NCBI GenBank assembly: GCA_934792465.1
Contig: CAKVOK010000057.1
Location: 1 to 21,257 of the forward strand
Direction: 5' to 3'
DNA from: an uncultured Clostridia bacterium
GTDB taxonomy: Bacteria; Bacillota; Clostridia; RUG12999
DNA length: 21,257 nt
The notes under the pieces are model-generated. The model saw only the letters and a program-made list of their open reading frames with translations. It did no database searches and was not told the origin of the DNA. Both the position numbers and the translations under genes were made by a program. Position 1 is the first letter of the stretch. The number at the start of each line of letters is the position of its first letter. Of the stretch, positions 1 through 7,891 are shown in pieces.

Positions 1-77
1 ACGGAAAGCTTGCGCTTTCCTTAAAAGGTTACTTTTCTTGCTTTCTGCGACCGCAAGGCGGTCTTGAAAGAATATAT
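1..77 (+). repeat. 77-bp two-hairpin repeat, copy A
   Basis: This unit recurs base for base at 219-295. It contains two perfect hairpins: GGAAAGC (3-9) with GCTTTCC (14-20), and GACCGC (49-54) with GCGGTC (58-63), the second enclosed by CTTTC (41-45) and GAAAG (66-70). It ends in AATATAT, which is also the first part of the next module. I see no coding potential. The type resembles short dispersed hairpin repeats of clostridial genomes; it begins at base 1, so it may extend out of the window. Confidence 0.85.
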
Positions 78-200
78 GCAGGTGTCTTGTGATACAAGCC
101 ACACGGGCTAACACCCTAACCGTACTGACGTACGGCTGCATTATTGACGGCGTCGTAAAAATGCCCTTGCAAGCAAGCATTTTTACTTCCTGGTTAAATA
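71..200 (+). repeat. 130-bp structured module, copy 1 (candidate RNA-structure element)
   Basis: It aligns without gaps to 8011-8140 with 12 differences in 130. Predicted elements are a closing helix ATGCAG (76-81)/CTGCAT (136-141); hairpin P1 CTTGT (86-90)-GAT-ACAAG (94-98); a short GGG/CCC helix (105-107/114-116); hairpin P3 CCGTAC (120-125)-TGAC-GTACGG (130-135); and a terminator-like hairpin GTAAAAATGC (155-164)/GCATTTTTAC (177-186). Four pairs in P1 and P3 are swapped for different complementary pairs in the other copy. No good promoter is visible just upstream of this copy. Orientation follows the hairpin with the T-run. It could be an RNA element or a mobile DNA hairpin element. Confidence 0.7.
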
Positions 201-218
201 AAAGTATATAATTAAATA

Positions 219-295
219 ACGGAAAGCTTGCGCTTTCCTTAAAAGGTTACTTTTCTTGCTTTCTGCGACCGCAAGGCGGTCTTGAAAGAATATAT
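219..295 (+). repeat. 77-bp two-hairpin repeat, copy B
   Basis: This is an exact duplicate of 1-77, offset by 218 bp, with the 130-bp module lying between the two. Hairpin arms are at 221-227/232-238 and 267-272/276-281. A shortened relative with a different stem (GAAAGGC/GCCTTTC) occupies the equivalent place in the second mosaic at 8151-8167. Confidence 0.85.
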
Positions 296-299
296 ACAG

Positions 300-498
300 A
301 GCTAAATTCGTACCCCAAGGGCACTTCTTCCCTACACTGCGTTGCGGTCAGGGCGCCTATCGGCGAGCTAAATGTGTACCCCGAGGGCACTTTCTCCCTG
401 CACTGTGTTGCGGTCGGGGCGCTGCGCACGCTATAAAGGCGAATTTAATTTGGCTGTTTCGCAAGAAACAATTTAGCTATCGAATGAAATGAGATAAA
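300..498 (+). repeat. AGCTAAATT-linked tandem repeat and hairpin array, locus 1
   Basis: Two tandem copies (300-365 and from 366 to about 430) of a roughly 66-bp unit each start with AGCTAAAT and hold internal short stems, for example CGCC (354-357)/GGCG (362-365). The first copy is identical over 66 of 66 bases to 8185-8250; the second is diverged. They are followed by the hairpin TGTTTC-GCAA-GAAACA (455-470), the linker AATTTAGCT (470-478), and a decayed hairpin beginning TATCGAAT (478-485). The - strand frame open across 247-429 only reads through these repeats. Confidence 0.8.
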
Positions 499-528
499 TA
501 TTATTCAGTGGCACAGGATAACGCCTCA

Positions 529-562
529 GGGGACCATGTTAGTGGCGGAAGGCTTGCAAAAA
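529..562 (+). repeat. Remnant of the right end of a MITE-like element, abutting murA
   Basis: It matches 8658-8691, the right end of the inverted-repeat element upstream of recD2, at 29 of 34 positions. The match includes the small hairpin CCAT-GTTA-GTGG (CCAC-GTCA-GTGG at 8663-8674). The rest of the element is missing here, so this is a truncated copy. An in-frame ATG at 536 lies inside it and would give murA a false 31-residue N-terminal extension. Confidence 0.65.
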
Positions 563-628
563 AATTATAAAATGAATTTAACAGATATACATATACTACA
601 TAAGAATAATATTAAGGGGGAACAGTGC

Positions 629-1894
629 TTGTACGCTTTTAAAATAACAGGCGGGAAACAGCTTCACGGCAGCGTGAATATAAGCGGTGCAAAAAATGCG
701 GCGGTTGCCATACTTCCGGCAACGCTTTTATCGAATAAAGTATGCAGAGTTGAGAATATACCGGAAATCAAAGATGTAAATCACATATTGGATATACTTG
801 AAAAACTCGGCTCTGTTGTGAAAAGAATAGATACTCATACGGTTGAAATAGATAATTCCGGTGTTAAATCGCATATTGCGGATTATGATATAATAAAAAG
901 TATGCGTGCGTCATACTATCTTGTCGGCGCATTGCTCGGCAGATTCAAAAAGGCATACGTTGCGCTTCCGGGCGGCTGCAATTTCGGCGAACGCCCGATA
1001 GATTTGCATAAAAAAGGCTTTGAGCTTATGGGTGCGACGGTGAATACCACAAGTATTTTCGAAGCCAATGCGGAAAGGCTTCACGGAGCGAATATATATC
1101 TCGATTTGGTCAGCGTGGGCGCAACTATAAATATAATGATTGCGGCGGTACTTGCCGAGGGGCTCACCGTTATTGAAAATGCGGCGAAAGAACCTCATGT
1201 CGTTGATGTTGCGAACTTCCTCAATTCCATGGGTGCAGACGTAAAGGGCGCAGGAACGGACACAATAAAAATACGGGGAGTGAGCGAGCTTCACGGCTGC
1301 ACATATTCTCTTATACCCGACCAGATAGAAGCGGGAACGTTCATGGTCGCAGCGGCTGCCGCCGGCGGCGACGTTACCATAGAAAACATAATCCCGAAGC
1401 ATATGGAGGCTATTTCCGCAAAGCTTATAGAAATGGGAATAACCATAACCGAGGGTGACGAAAGCCTGCGTATAATAAGCAACGGCAGACCGAAAAGCAT
1501 TAATGTAAAGACACTGCCGTACCCCGGATTTCCAACGGATTTGCAGCCTCTTATAACAGCGCTGCTGACGCTTGCGAACGGGACAAGCATCGTATATGAA
1601 AACGTATGGGAAAACAGATTCCAGTATATAGACGAACTCAGAAGATTCGGAACAAATATAACGATAAACGGAAAAATGGCGGTTGTCCAGGGCGTTGAAA
1701 AGCTGAAAGGCTCGCCCGTATATGCAACGGATTTGCGCGGCGGCGCCGCTATGGTTGCGGCAGGACTTGCCGCAGAGGGCGAAACTACCGTATATAACGT
1801 AAAATATATCGACAGAGGGTATGAATTGTTTGAACAGAAGCTTACCGCACTCGGTGCCGATATTGAAAGGATAACCGTGGACAGTAATGATTAA
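629..1894 (+). CDS. murA: UDP-N-acetylglucosamine 1-carboxyvinyltransferase (MurA)
   Basis: This enzyme transfers enolpyruvate from PEP to UDP-GlcNAc, the first committed step of peptidoglycan synthesis, in the cytosol. I start it at TTG 629, eight bases after AGGGGG (615-620), which gives 421 residues, the usual MurA length. With this start SGAKNAA places Lys22 and Asn23 at the E. coli MurA numbers, and the PEP-binding, fosfomycin-target Cys is residue 117 in PGGCNFGERP. GFPTDLQP carries the conserved general-base Asp, and TDLRGGAA the conserved Arg. The longer ORF from ATG 536 begins inside a repeat remnant and adds 31 non-homologous residues. The frame overlaps walJ by 8 bp. A weak TATACT (593-598) is the only -10 candidate I see nearby. 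Firmicutes often carry two MurA paralogues; I cannot tell MurAA from MurAB here. Confidence 0.95.
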   Translation: MYAFKITGGKQLHGSVNISGAKNAAVAILPATLLSNKVCRVENIPEIKDVNHILDILEKLGSVVKRIDTHTVEIDNSGVKSHIADYDIIKSMRASYYLVGALLGRFKKAYVALPGGCNFGERPIDLHKKGFELMGATVNTTSIFEANAERLHGANIYLDLVSVGATINIMIAAVLAEGLTVIENAAKEPHVVDVANFLNSMGADVKGAGTDTIKIRGVSELHGCTYSLIPDQIEAGTFMVAAAAAGGDVTIENIIPKHMEAISAKLIEMGITITEGDESLRIISNGRPKSINVKTLPYPGFPTDLQPLITALLTLANGTSIVYENVWENRFQYIDELRRFGTNITINGKMAVVQGVEKLKGSPVYATDLRGGAAMVAAGLAAEGETTVYNVKYIDRGYELFEQKLTALGADIERITVDSND

Positions 1895-2657
1895 GTTTCA
1901 TGTACTTGCCAGTTCAAGCAAGGGAAATTCAATGCTTATAGAAAGCGAAAAAACACGTATTCTTGTCGACTGCGGAATAAGCTGCAAAAGAATATGTACG
2001 GCACTTGAAAATATAGCTGCGGACCCGAAAACGGTGGACGCAATACTTATAACGCATGAGCATAGTGACCACATCAGCGGTCTTAGGGTGTTTTCTTCAA
2101 AATATCATACACCTGTGTATTCGGGCGAAGCAACGCTTAAGTGCTTAAGCGCACCGGGAAGTGATATGATTCCCGTGTCAAACGGCAGAGAATTTGCTGT
2201 GGGAGATATAACGGTTACGCCGTTCGATTTGCCGCATGACGCTGCACAGCCTCTCGGATATATGTTCATGCATAAGAAAAGAAAATTTGCCGTTGCAACG
2301 GACATGGGCAGGCTTTTGCGTGATATTGCGTATATACTTAAAGACAGCAATTTTGTTTTTATAGAATCGAATCATGATAAAGAAATGCTGATGAACGGAG
2401 GGTATCCGTATCCGCTGAAACAGCGTATAACCGGTGCATACGGGCATTTGTCGAACGAACAGTGCGCAAAGCTTATAACGGCGTTGGCGAGAGAGGGAAC
2501 AAAAAGGTTTATGCTCGGACACTTGAGCCTGAACAACAATACCCCGTCAATCGCTTATGAAACAAATGCGGCAGCGCTTCGGGAAAACGGATTTTCCGAT
2601 GAAACAGAGCTTAAGGTGGCATGCGGAGAAATGCCGAGCGAGGTCGTGTATATATGA
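1887..2657 (+). CDS. walJ: WalJ/YycJ-family metallo-beta-lactamase-fold hydrolase
   Basis: This is a 256-residue cytosolic MBL-fold protein. The metal-binding signature HEHSDH is at residues 57-62. The N-terminus MIKFHVLASSSKGNS, the following LVDCG strand and the late GHLSLNNNTP segment are typical of the YycJ/WalJ branch. Family members are linked to cell-wall/cell-division homeostasis and have been described as DNA 5'-exonuclease-like. Its ATG lies within the last codons of murA (8-bp overlap), which points to translational coupling. In many Firmicutes walJ follows walK/walR; here it follows murA and no two-component genes are in view. The family is clear; the exact substrate is not shown by sequence. 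Confidence 0.88.
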   Translation: MIKFHVLASSSKGNSMLIESEKTRILVDCGISCKRICTALENIAADPKTVDAILITHEHSDHISGLRVFSSKYHTPVYSGEATLKCLSAPGSDMIPVSNGREFAVGDITVTPFDLPHDAAQPLGYMFMHKKRKFAVATDMGRLLRDIAYILKDSNFVFIESNHDKEMLMNGGYPYPLKQRITGAYGHLSNEQCAKLITALAREGTKRFMLGHLSLNNNTPSIAYETNAAALRENGFSDETELKVACGEMPSEVVYI

Positions 2658-2730
2658 ACACGTGCCGCAGCGTTTATGTGGGAGCATGCGGCGAAGAACA
2701 ATCCACAAATAAATTACGGAGATATTCATT

Positions 2731-3789
2731 ATGAATTTTACAACTATAGTATTTATACTTGCCGTGTCGGCAATTCTTACTTTTGTGGCAACGCCTTTTG
2801 TGAAAATGCTCGCACAGAAAATCGGAGCGGTAGACGTGCCGAAAGACGGCAGACGTATGCACAAAAGGCCGATTCCGCGTTTGGGCGGTCTTGCCATGTT
2901 TTACGGATTTATCGTAAGTATTCTTGTTTTTGTAACTCTCGAACCCAGGCTTTTGGGTGTGCTTGCCGGTACGCTGATTATAGTGATTCTCGGCGTAACA
3001 GACGACAGAAAAGCACTTAACGCAAAACCGAAATTTTTAATTCAGATACTTGCGGCTTGCATAGCCGTGGTGGCAGGGGTGAAGATTTCGTTTGTAACGC
3101 TTCCGATATTCGGAGAAATCGTGATTCCGTCGCCGTATGCCGAAATAATATCGGTATTTTGGATTGTCGGAATAACAAACGCCGTGAATCTCATAGACGG
3201 ACTGGACGGACTTGCTGCCGGTGTATCGCTCATAGCTTCTGTTTCCATGCTGTTTATAGCACTTATCATGGCACATACGGAATCGGCACTTATATCTGCG
3301 GCACTTGTTGGCTGCTGCATAGGCTTTCTGCCGTTCAATTCAAATCCGGCGAAAATTTTTATGGGGGATACGGGAGCGACGTTTTTGGGATTTGTTTTGG
3401 GCTGTGTATCTATTCAGGGCGCATTCAAAAGTTATGCACTTGTGTCGTTCGTGCTGCCGTTTATGGTGCTCGGATTGCCCATTTTCGATACAGCGTTTGC
3501 GATTTTAAGACGTATCAGACATCATAAACCGATTATGGAAGCAGACAGAGGACATCTGCACCACAGGCTCATAGATATAGGATTCAATCAGAAGCAGTCG
3601 GTAATAATTCTTTACTCGGCTACGTCGCTTTTGGGGCTCAGCGCTGTTGTCATGGCGGACAGAGGTCTTCTGAAAGGACTTGTGCTTATAGCGGCACTTG
3701 TTCCCGTTGCGCTTGCGGCATTTTGCTATCTGATTAAAAAAGAATCTGAAATAAAATCGGAAGAAAATACATCGGAGGGAGAAAAATGA
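2731..3789 (+). CDS. tagO: Undecaprenyl-phosphate N-acetylglucosaminyl-1-phosphate transferase (TagO/WecA type)
   Basis: This 352-residue polytopic membrane enzyme of the MraY/WecA/TagO superfamily loads a GlcNAc-1-phosphate on undecaprenyl phosphate, starting teichoic acid or other surface glycans. Visible landmarks are GRRMHKRPIPRLGG near residues 40-53, the catalytic DD at 91-92, NLIDGLDG at 153-160, FMGDTG at 210-215 and the substrate-recognition HLHHR at 275-279. About ten hydrophobic helices surround these. The start ATG has GGAGA at 2718-2722, eight bases away. A 73-bp gap from walJ holds a small inverted repeat (2664-2669/2687-2692). The stop overlaps wecB by 4 bp (ATGA). MraY is less likely because MraY usually sits in the mur cluster and a 2-epimerase gene follows here. 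Confidence 0.9.
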   Translation: MNFTTIVFILAVSAILTFVATPFVKMLAQKIGAVDVPKDGRRMHKRPIPRLGGLAMFYGFIVSILVFVTLEPRLLGVLAGTLIIVILGVTDDRKALNAKPKFLIQILAACIAVVAGVKISFVTLPIFGEIVIPSPYAEIISVFWIVGITNAVNLIDGLDGLAAGVSLIASVSMLFIALIMAHTESALISAALVGCCIGFLPFNSNPAKIFMGDTGATFLGFVLGCVSIQGAFKSYALVSFVLPFMVLGLPIFDTAFAILRRIRHHKPIMEADRGHLHHRLIDIGFNQKQSVIILYSATSLLGLSAVVMADRGLLKGLVLIAALVPVALAAFCYLIKKESEIKSEENTSEGEK

Positions 3790-4937
3790 ATAAATTAAAG
3801 GTCATGACGGTTTTCGGAACAAGACCGGAGGCTATAAAGATGGCTCCGTTGGTTCTTGAACTTCAAAAAAGAGATGAGATAGAAAGCATTGTGTGTCTTA
3901 CGGCGCAGCACAGGCAAATGCTTGATATGGTTATGGATATGTTCGGCATCACAGCCGATTACGATTTGAATATTATGAGGGAACGTCAGACGCTTGCGGG
4001 AATTACGACACGTGCGCTTTCCGGTCTGGACGACGTTATGAGAGAAGCGAAGCCGGATGTAGTGCTTGTACACGGCGATACCACAACGACTCTCGCCGGA
4101 AGCATGGCGGCATTTTACAATCAGATAAAGGTCGGTCACGTGGAAGCCGGGCTCAGAACATATGATAAATATTCGCCGTTTCCGGAGGAAATGAACAGAA
4201 GAATTACAGGTGTAATTGCGGATTTCCATTTTTCGCCGACGATTTCCAATAAGAGAAATCTGCTCAGAGAAACGGTTGACGAAAGCAAAATCTATATCAC
4301 GGGAAATACCGTTATAGATGCTATACATTATACGGTTAAAGAAGATTATAAGTTTAAAGATGAAAAGCTTGCCAAAGTGGATTATAAAAACCGCAGAGTG
4401 ATTCTCGTTACGGCGCATCGCCGCGAAAATCTCGGCGAGCCGCTTGAAAATATATGCAATGCCATAAAGCGTTTGGCAGACGAATTTAAGGATACGGAGA
4501 TAATTTATCCCGTTCATCTCAATCCGGCTGTTCGTGAGGTTGCGTTTAAGATTTTGGGCGATACGGAAAATGTACATCTGATTGAACCTCTCGATGTTGA
4601 CGAGCTGCACAATCTTATGAGCCGCTGTTTCATGGTTATGACGGATTCGGGCGGACTTCAGGAGGAAGCTCCGGCACTCGGAAAACCCGTGCTTGTTTTA
4701 AGACAGGAAACGGAACGTCCGGAAGCCATTTCCGCAGGAACGGCGAAGCTTGCCGGTACGGACGAGGAAAGAGTTTATAGGCTTGCAAAAGAGCTTCTGA
4801 CGAGCGAAGCGGAATATTCCAAAATGGCACACGCCGTCAATCCGTACGGCGACGGAAGAGCGTCCGAAAGAATCGCAGACGCACTTTTGTATGAATTTAA
4901 ATACATAAATAAACGTCCGCAGGATTTGAACGTTTAA
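3786..4937 (+). CDS. wecB: UDP-N-acetylglucosamine 2-epimerase (non-hydrolysing)
   Basis: This 383-residue cytosolic GT-B-fold enzyme (WecB/MnaA) interconverts UDP-GlcNAc and UDP-ManNAc. Family motifs seen in order are FGTRPEAIKMAPL at the N-terminus, HGDTTTTLAG, HVEAGLRTYDKYSPFPEE, VTAHRRENLGEPL and DSGGLQEEAPALGKP followed by RQETERPEA. The length is normal. The start codon overlaps the tagO stop as ATGA, and the SD (GGAGGGAGA, 3774-3782) is within tagO, so the two are coupled. Together they supply ManNAc for the disaccharide linkage unit of wall teichoic acid or a related glycan. The downstream glycosyltransferase (TagA) is not adjacent. Confidence 0.95.
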   Translation: MNKLKVMTVFGTRPEAIKMAPLVLELQKRDEIESIVCLTAQHRQMLDMVMDMFGITADYDLNIMRERQTLAGITTRALSGLDDVMREAKPDVVLVHGDTTTTLAGSMAAFYNQIKVGHVEAGLRTYDKYSPFPEEMNRRITGVIADFHFSPTISNKRNLLRETVDESKIYITGNTVIDAIHYTVKEDYKFKDEKLAKVDYKNRRVILVTAHRRENLGEPLENICNAIKRLADEFKDTEIIYPVHLNPAVREVAFKILGDTENVHLIEPLDVDELHNLMSRCFMVMTDSGGLQEEAPALGKPVLVLRQETERPEAISAGTAKLAGTDEERVYRLAKELLTSEAEYSKMAHAVNPYGDGRASERIADALLYEFKYINKRPQDLNV

Positions 4938-4986
4938 AAATTTTGTATATGCATAATATATATTTAAATAAAACTTAAAAAATCTA

Positions 4987-5015
4987 TTGACTTAATGAAT
5001 TTTTTATTATATAAT
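4987..5015 (+). promoter_or_regulatory. Sigma-A promoter for the 155-aa membrane protein gene
   Basis: TTGACT (4987-4992), a 17-bp AT-rich spacer, then a perfect TATAAT (5010-5015). It lies 37 bp before the GTG start at 5052, so the 5' leader would be about 30 nt, just enough for the SD GGAGG at 5038-5042. This is one of the best promoter matches in the window. Confidence 0.85.
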
Positions 5016-5051
5016 TAAATATATACGTTATTTTGTCGGAGGTAGTAGTCA

Positions 5052-5519
5052 GTGAAGAAAAAATATAATAAATCTGTTAAAAAGGCAGCAGAGAACAAAG
5101 CTGCCGTTGAACGGAGCGAGCATTATACGAATCTTATGCTCATTACCGTGACCGAAGCCATGATATTGCTGATTTTGCAGCTGCTTATCAGTAATGCATG
5201 GGCAATACCGGCTTTTGCCGGCGCAATGTGGAGCGTCGTTATTCCGGTCATATTTTGGGCGGCGGTTATTGCGACGGTTGTAATCGTTTTTCTTTCGTAT
5301 GCCAAAAATATGAGAAAACTGCTTGTGTTTATATCGTTTGCCGTGTATATCGCATTGCTTACGGCTCTTATGCGCTATATCCCGAACGAATATTCGCAGA
5401 CGCTCGGAAGATATATAGTAAATTCCTTGAGAGGGCAGAAAATAGGTGTGATAACATCTGTTGCCTATATCGGCATAGAGTTTATATATTTTGCGTTTCT
5501 GTCCAGAAAAACAAAATAA
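5052..5519 (+). CDS. Unknown four-helix membrane protein
   Basis: I do not recognise this 155-residue protein. The N-terminal 25 residues are lysine-rich and polar (probable cytosolic tail). Four hydrophobic segments follow at about residues 28-46, 55-80, 86-106 and 128-148, the second being very rich in Ile/Val. A polar loop (NEYSQTLGRYIVNSLRGQK) separates helices 3 and 4. It starts with GTG, supported by GGAGG at 5038-5042 (9-base spacer). It has its own consensus promoter and a palindromic terminator, so it is a monocistronic unit. AtpI-like proteins sometimes sit after wecB in Firmicutes, but no ATP synthase genes follow and I see no clear match, so I leave function open. Codon use looks like its neighbours. 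Confidence 0.8.
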   Translation: MKKKYNKSVKKAAENKAAVERSEHYTNLMLITVTEAMILLILQLLISNAWAIPAFAGAMWSVVIPVIFWAAVIATVVIVFLSYAKNMRKLLVFISFAVYIALLTALMRYIPNEYSQTLGRYIVNSLRGQKIGVITSVAYIGIEFIYFAFLSRKTK

Positions 5520-5528
5520 AATTTTAAG

Positions 5529-5554
5529 ATACGTGGTTATGTATAACCACGTAT
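5529..5554 (+). terminator. Palindromic terminator after the membrane protein gene
   Basis: Perfect 12-bp inverted repeat (5529-5540/5543-5554; arm ATACGTGGTTAT) beginning 9 bases after the stop codon, flanked by an A/T-rich run on both sides. In practice 10 pairs would form with a short loop. The T-run is weak (TTTC), so it could also be a dyad binding site near the promoter of the next gene. Confidence 0.6.
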
Positions 5555-5589
5555 TTCATATGTGTAGAATTATTCGGAAGAATTGATTG

Positions 5590-5595
5590 TATAAT
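5590..5595 (+). promoter_or_regulatory. Candidate -10 box for the MATE exporter gene
   Basis: A perfect TATAAT lies 60 bp before the ATG at 5656, downstream of the 5529-5554 palindrome. No good -35 is present at 16-18 bp spacing, so an activator might be required, or the match may be chance. Confidence 0.35.
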
Positions 5596-5655
5596 TGCAA
5601 CCGGGCAGAAAATCATTGTTTTGTAAATCCGCCCGAATTCCTGAAAGGAGAAATT

Positions 5656-7017
5656 ATGTCAGATTCAACCAAAAAATACGAAATAAATATGTGCGAGGGC
5701 AGCATAGCGAAAAAGCTTATTTTGTTCACGGCACCTCTTATTTTTTCGGGAATACTCCAGCTGCTTTATAATGCTGCGGACATAATCGTAGTAGGGAGAT
5801 TTGCCGGGAAAAATTCCCTTGCCGCCGTAGGCTCGACGGCAAGCCTTATAAATCTTATAACAAACCTGTTTATCGGACTTTCGTCCGGAATAAGCGTTAT
5901 AACGGCACGTGCATTCGGGTCGGGAAATAAAGAAAGCGTTTCGAGAGCTGCGGGAACGTCCGCCGCACTCGGTATCGTATGCGGAATGATTATTATGATA
6001 TTCGGCTTTTTCACTTCCAAAAGGCTTCTTTTGCTTATGGAATGTCCGCCGGAGGTAGTAGACCTTGCAGCGATATATATGAAAATATTTTTCCTCGGTT
6101 CGCCGGGGAATATGGTGTATAATTTCGCCGGTGCAATATTGCGTGCCATGGGCGATACAAAACGTCCGCTGTATTATCTCACGGCAGCAGGTATAGTAAA
6201 CGTGGTGCTGAATCTCGTGTTTGTAATAGCATTCAAAATGGACGTCGCCGGAGTTGCACTCGCAACTATAATATCGCAGTACATATCGGCGTTCCTTGTG
6301 ATGAAATGCCTGATAAAATCGGAAAAACTGATTTCACGCACAAATCTTAAAATACATAAGACCGAGTTTCTCGGAATACTCAAAATAGGACTTCCGGCAG
6401 GACTTCAGGGAATATGCTTTTCGCTGTCGAATGTTGTGATTCAGTCGTCCATAAACTCGTTCGGTGCTGATGTGATGGCGGGAAATGCCGCTGCGTCAAG
6501 CCTTGAAGGCTTCGTTTATATGGCAATGAATGCGTTCCACCACGGTGCGGTAACATTCGTGGGTCAGAATTTTGGAGCCGGAAATATCAAACGTATCAAA
6601 AAAGGAATATTCGTAATTTTCGGACTTGTTTCCATAGTCGGACTTGTCCTCGGAAACGGAGTAATCCTGTTTTCAACGCCGCTTCTCTCGATATATAATA
6701 AGGAAAAAGAAGTCATCGCCATGGGCGCATTGCGACTTGTGTATGTCGCCTCGCTCTATTTTCTTTGCGGTATAATGGATTCGATAGTGGGCGTACTGCG
6801 CGGACTCGGCCATGCGATGGTACCTATGATTATATCTCTGTTCGGTGCGTGTGTGTTCAGAATAATCTGGATTTATACGATTTTTGCAGAGATTCGTACA
6901 CTCGAAATGCTGCTTGTTTCGTACCCGGTTTCGTGGCTGCTGACTGCCGCTGCACAGCTGGTATATTATAAAATCGTTACGAAAAAACAATACGCAAGAA
7001 TTTTGAATAATGCTTAA
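5656..7017 (+). CDS. MATE family multidrug/cation exporter
   Basis: This is a 453-residue, roughly 12-helix inner-membrane transporter of the MATE/MOP superfamily. Such proteins export organic cations or drugs in exchange for Na+ or H+. Family-type segments are FTAPLIFSGILQLLYNAAD and VVGRFAGKNSLAAVGS near the N-terminus, GLSSGISVITARAFGSGN, the repeat-like second half starting LKIGLPAGLQGICFSLSN, and the late FVGQNFGAGN and GVLRGLGH. I chose ATG 5656 because AAAGGAG (5644-5650) is five bases before it and MSDSTKKYEINM begins just ahead of helix 1. The longer frame from TTG 5587 overlaps a probable -10 box and has no SD. Substrate cannot be told from sequence. The stop codon overlaps the SD of the next gene. 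Confidence 0.9.
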   Translation: MSDSTKKYEINMCEGSIAKKLILFTAPLIFSGILQLLYNAADIIVVGRFAGKNSLAAVGSTASLINLITNLFIGLSSGISVITARAFGSGNKESVSRAAGTSAALGIVCGMIIMIFGFFTSKRLLLLMECPPEVVDLAAIYMKIFFLGSPGNMVYNFAGAILRAMGDTKRPLYYLTAAGIVNVVLNLVFVIAFKMDVAGVALATIISQYISAFLVMKCLIKSEKLISRTNLKIHKTEFLGILKIGLPAGLQGICFSLSNVVIQSSINSFGADVMAGNAAASSLEGFVYMAMNAFHHGAVTFVGQNFGAGNIKRIKKGIFVIFGLVSIVGLVLGNGVILFSTPLLSIYNKEKEVIAMGALRLVYVASLYFLCGIMDSIVGVLRGLGHAMVPMIISLFGACVFRIIWIYTIFAEIRTLEMLLVSYPVSWLLTAAAQLVYYKIVTKKQYARILNNA

Positions 7018-7031
7018 AAGGAGTTATGAAA

Positions 7032-7829
7032 ATGATTAATTTGTGGGAGGACGGCAAAACGCCGTTGTTTGACGAAAATATTAAAGACCAAAAAATACCG
7101 GATATTACACCGTATATTGCGGAGGGTGCAAAAGCTGCCGTTGTAATATGCCCCGGCGGAGCATATATGATGAAAGCGTACCACGAGGGCGAGCCGATTG
7201 CACAGTGGCTTAATTCAATCGGTGTCAGTGCATTTGTGCTGAATTATAGGGTTGCCCCGTATAAATTCCCGGCAATGCAGCTGGACGCACGCCGTGCTGT
7301 GCAGTATGTAAGATACCATGCGGCGGATTACGGAATAGATAAAAGTAAGATAGGGATTCTCGGATTTTCCGCAGGCGGACACCTTGCGGCAAGTACGGGT
7401 ACAATCTTCGACGATTACGGATATTCAACGGACGATGAGGTAGGCAGGGAAAGCTTCCGGCCGGATTTCATGATACTTTGCTATCCCGTAATAACAATGG
7501 ACGATGAGTATACGAATATGGGAACGAAAATAAGTCTGCTGGGCGAGAATGCACCGAAAGAGCTTTCGGATAAGCTTTCGTGTGAAAAACGGGTAACCAA
7601 AGAAGCCGCACCGGCATTTATATGGCACACGGCATACGATAACGGTGTTCATGTGTATAATTCGATGCGTATGGCGGAAGCTATGAGAGAAAACGGAGTT
7701 GAGTTTGCGTTGAGTATATTCAGGGACGGACCTCACGGACTCGGACTTGCGGAAGATTATGTTGATGTGCGCGACTGGACGCATGAATGCGAGCTCTGGA
7801 TGAAATCAATGAAGATAATTGAGGACTGA
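7032..7829 (+). CDS. Alpha/beta hydrolase, carbohydrate acetyl-/feruloyl-esterase-like
   Basis: This is a 265-residue serine hydrolase of the BD-FAE/acetyl-xylan-esterase type. An oxyanion motif PGGAY follows the first strand, the nucleophile elbow is GFSAGG (Ser113), the acid is probably Asp203 in HTAYDNGVHV, and the base is His235 in GPHGLGL. The triad is therefore complete. There is no signal peptide, so it acts inside the cell, probably removing acyl groups from imported oligosaccharides, although other small esters are possible. AAAAGGAG (7016-7023) is only two bases from ATG 7026 but eight from ATG 7032, so I use 7032. It is cotranscribed with the MATE gene, whose stop codon overlaps this SD. 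A strong terminator follows. Confidence 0.85.
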   Translation: MINLWEDGKTPLFDENIKDQKIPDITPYIAEGAKAAVVICPGGAYMMKAYHEGEPIAQWLNSIGVSAFVLNYRVAPYKFPAMQLDARRAVQYVRYHAADYGIDKSKIGILGFSAGGHLAASTGTIFDDYGYSTDDEVGRESFRPDFMILCYPVITMDDEYTNMGTKISLLGENAPKELSDKLSCEKRVTKEAAPAFIWHTAYDNGVHVYNSMRMAEAMRENGVEFALSIFRDGPHGLGLAEDYVDVRDWTHECELWMKSMKIIED

Positions 7830-7839
7830 GTTTATAACT

Positions 7840-7891
7840 AAATTAAGATGTCCTCCGCCTCTGTAGGCGGCGGATTCTGCTTAATTTTTTT
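7840..7891 (+). terminator. Rho-independent terminator after the esterase gene
   Basis: Outer stem AAATTAAG (7840-7847)/CTTAATTT, and a GC-rich inner stem CCTCCGCC/GGCGGCGG with one mismatch around the loop TCTGTA, followed by a T7 run ending at 7891. It sits 10 bases after the stop codon. Confidence 0.85.

Noticed and set aside
247..429. 60-codon - strand frame in the first mosaic
   Set aside because: It reads two tandem copies of the 66-bp repeat (hence a repeated peptide, TATQCRE). There is no SD or gene context.
1..562. CRISPR array
   Set aside because: Direct repeats are present, but spacing is irregular, spacers are not unique or of even length, and the units are hairpin modules shared with 8011-8691. 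No cas genes are present.
3795..4610. 271-codon - strand frame opposite wecB
   Set aside because: It is a shadow of wecB, whose motifs are complete on the + strand. The antisense product has no recognisable features.
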